From positions 1 to 5,825 of the forward strand of contig JAPYSD010000251.1 of the NCBI GenBank assembly GCA_029936705.1: a stretch of DNA of 5,825 bases. The letters are read 5' to 3'. Position 1 is the stretch's first letter. The number at the start of each line of letters is the position of its first letter. The notes beneath the pieces were generated by a model, which saw only the letters and a list, made by a program, of their open reading frames with translations, was not told the DNA's origin and did not search any database. Source of the stretch: Croceicoccus sp. Its GTDB lineage: Bacteria; Pseudomonadota; Alphaproteobacteria; Sphingomonadales; Sphingomonadaceae. Positions 4,912-5,825 of this stretch are shown in pieces. The position numbers and the translations under genes are program-made.

Positions 4912-5700
4912 GTGTCGGGAAGAAAGCCTATCATTCGCATCACGACCGTGGCCGCCGCCGCGACCCTTGCATCGTGCGGTCCGCCGCCGCCGCCGCCGGT
5001 CGCCCCGCCGCCGCCGCCCGTGCAGGAGGCTTTCCGCGCTCGTCCGATCGCGCCCGGCTATGCGCAGGACAATCTGGTCATCCCCGGCCGGAACGAGCTT
5101 GGGATCCGCCAGACGGTCAACACCGGCCTTACGCCGGAGCAGGCGGTATGGAACCTGCGCTCTGCCTATAACGTGGCGGCGCTGAACTGCGACGGGCCCG
5201 AGGATGCGGCGATGGCCGACCGGTACGGCGAGTTCCTGAAAGCCCATTCGCGCGAGCTGACCAGCACCAACCAGAAGGTGGACGCGCAGTTCAAGGACAA
5301 GTTCGGCGGCAAGGACTACAAGCGGGCCCGCGACCAGTACATGACGCAGGTCTACAACTACTTCTCGCTTCCGCCCGCCCTGCCGCGCTTCTGCGCCGCC
5401 GCGCGTGAAACCAGCCTGGCGCTGGCCGACGTGCCCAAGGGCGACCTCGACGATGCGGCGCAGGTCGAACTGCCCAAGCTGGAACTCGTCTTCCTGGGCT
5501 ATTTCGACGAATACGAAGCCTATCGCGCGCAGGCGCAGGCATGGGACGCGGAATATCTCGCTACCTATGGCGAACCCTATCGCCATCGCTGGATGGTGCC
5601 CGCTCCCGTCGATCCGAACGCGGTGACCGCGCCCGCGCCTGACGCGGCGACTGCTCCAGCAGTGTCCGCAGACGCATCGGGCGGCAGCACGGACAGCTGA
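4912..5700 (+). CDS. Proline-rich lipoprotein, function unknown
   Basis: I do not recognise a named family. The 262-residue protein begins at GTG 4912, with AGGA at 4901-4904, 7 nt upstream. The N-terminus MSGRKPIIRITTVAAAATLASC is a clear lipoprotein signal with lipobox LASC; Cys22 would be lipidated. The +2 residue is Gly, so no Asp-type inner-membrane retention signal is present and outer-membrane sorting by Lol is plausible. A polyproline stretch of six and then five prolines (about 24-36) follows at once, probably a rigid spacer from the membrane. The mature domain is helical and charged (for example SRELTSTNQKVDAQFKDKFGGKDYKRARDQY), with only two further cysteines, Cys93 (LNCDGP) and Cys161 (RFCAAA), which could form a disulfide. 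The C-terminus is an Ala/Pro/Ser/Asp tail (about 230-262), likely disordered. It sits alone between the BI-1 terminator and a tRNA gene. Confidence 0.85.
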   Translation: MSGRKPIIRITTVAAAATLASCGPPPPPPVAPPPPPVQEAFRARPIAPGYAQDNLVIPGRNELGIRQTVNTGLTPEQAVWNLRSAYNVAALNCDGPEDAAMADRYGEFLKAHSRELTSTNQKVDAQFKDKFGGKDYKRARDQYMTQVYNYFSLPPALPRFCAAARETSLALADVPKGDLDDAAQVELPKLELVFLGYFDEYEAYRAQAQAWDAEYLATYGEPYRHRWMVPAPVDPNAVTAPAPDAATAPAVSADASGGSTDS

Positions 5701-5727
5701 TTGCCGCACGGCAGGCAATTTTTGACT

Positions 5728-5755
5728 TTGACAAGAGCGCGCCTTTCGCTAACAG
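5728..5755 (+). promoter_or_regulatory. tRNA promoter
   Basis: A perfect -35 TTGACA (5728-5733) is followed, 16 nt later, by TAACAG (5750-5755). In Caulobacter terms it is TTGAC, then 13 nt after a seven-base -35, then GCTA at 5748, within the N10-14 of the known consensus. Initiation near 5762 would give a leader of about 40 nt before the tRNA. The -10 is imperfect. Confidence 0.5.
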
Positions 5756-5766
5756 GCGCGCTCTTG
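5732..5766. repeat. Perfect 13-bp inverted repeat overlapping the tRNA promoter
   Basis: CAAGAGCGCGCCT (5732-5744) and AGGCGCGCTCTTG (5754-5766) are exact complements around the loop TTCGCTAAC. The repeat starts 32 nt after the lipoprotein stop, so in that transcript it would fold into a very stable 3' hairpin. The following bases GCACATGGG hold no T-run. It also covers the -35/-10 spacer and -10 of the tRNA promoter. Confidence 0.65.
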
Positions 5767-5803
5767 CACATGGGCTTTCGGCTCGTGTAGCAGCGAATGG
5801 AAC

Positions 5804-5825
5804 GGGGCCGTAGCTCAGTTGGGAG
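5804..5825 (+). tRNA. tRNA, 5' end only, most like tRNA-Ala
   Basis: GGGGCCG (5804-5810) is a 7-nt acceptor arm strand, followed by TA, the D-stem GCTC and D-loop start AGTTGGGAG. The order and the invariant T8, A14 and GG of the D-loop are those of a bacterial tRNA, and the beginning GGGGCC-TAGCTCAG is typical of tRNA-Ala. The window ends in the D-arm, so anticodon and amino acid cannot be confirmed. Confidence 0.8.

Noticed and set aside
5732..5766. Intrinsic terminator of the lipoprotein gene
   Set aside because: The stem is excellent but no T-run follows it on either strand, so I list it as an inverted repeat only.
1..5825. Mobile element, CRISPR, toxin-antitoxin or defence system
   Set aside because: No transposase or integrase, no spaced direct repeats, no terminal repeats and no composition break were seen; the genes are housekeeping or envelope types.

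Overview
The window is GC-rich (roughly two thirds G+C), densely coded and entirely on the + strand. It looks like a chromosomal segment of an alphaproteobacterium, most likely Sphingomonadales (Sphingomonas/Novosphingobium/Erythrobacter relatives). The reasons are an FtsZ beginning MSINIGPP with a linker as long as that of Caulobacter, an alphaproteobacterial-type YbjN protein, a proline-rich small lipoprotein, and promoter elements resembling the Caulobacter housekeeping consensus. The assignment is from recognition, not from a search.

Layout. 1-483: the C-terminal part of a UbiA-type 4-hydroxybenzoate polyprenyltransferase (ubiquinone synthesis), cut by the window edge. 484-703: non-coding leader of ftsZ, with two tandem GANTC (CcrM-type) methylation sites, a GTAAC/GTTAC inverted repeat and a motif that recurs upstream of the BI-1 gene. 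704-2227: complete ftsZ. 2253-3086: a secreted TPR-like protein of unknown role, starting at TTG with a strong hairpin across its start region. 3087-3270: intergenic, with a perfect DnaA box, a second near-perfect one 31 bp further on, and a CtrA-like half-site pair. 3271-3777: YbjN-domain protein. 3778-3934: leader with the repeated motif and a heat-shock-like promoter. 3935-4687: seven-helix Bax inhibitor-1/YccA-type membrane protein, closed by a textbook intrinsic terminator (4734-4770). 4771-4911: short leader with a good -10 element. 4912-5700: lipoprotein with a polyproline stretch after the lipobox. 5701-5803: tRNA promoter region embedded in a perfect 13-bp inverted repeat. 5804-5825: first 22 nt of a tRNA, most like tRNA-Ala.

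The genes are largely housekeeping: quinone synthesis, cell division, envelope proteins, membrane stress and tRNA. They do not form one pathway. I see no mobile element, CRISPR array, toxin/antitoxin or defence module, and no convincing new multi-gene system. The interesting content is regulatory: the ftsZ and BI-1 leaders share a 15/18 motif; ftsZ carries tandem GANTC sites in a window otherwise nearly free of them; and the ybjN upstream region carries DnaA boxes. ftsZ also follows ubiA rather than ftsA, which is unusual for the division cluster.
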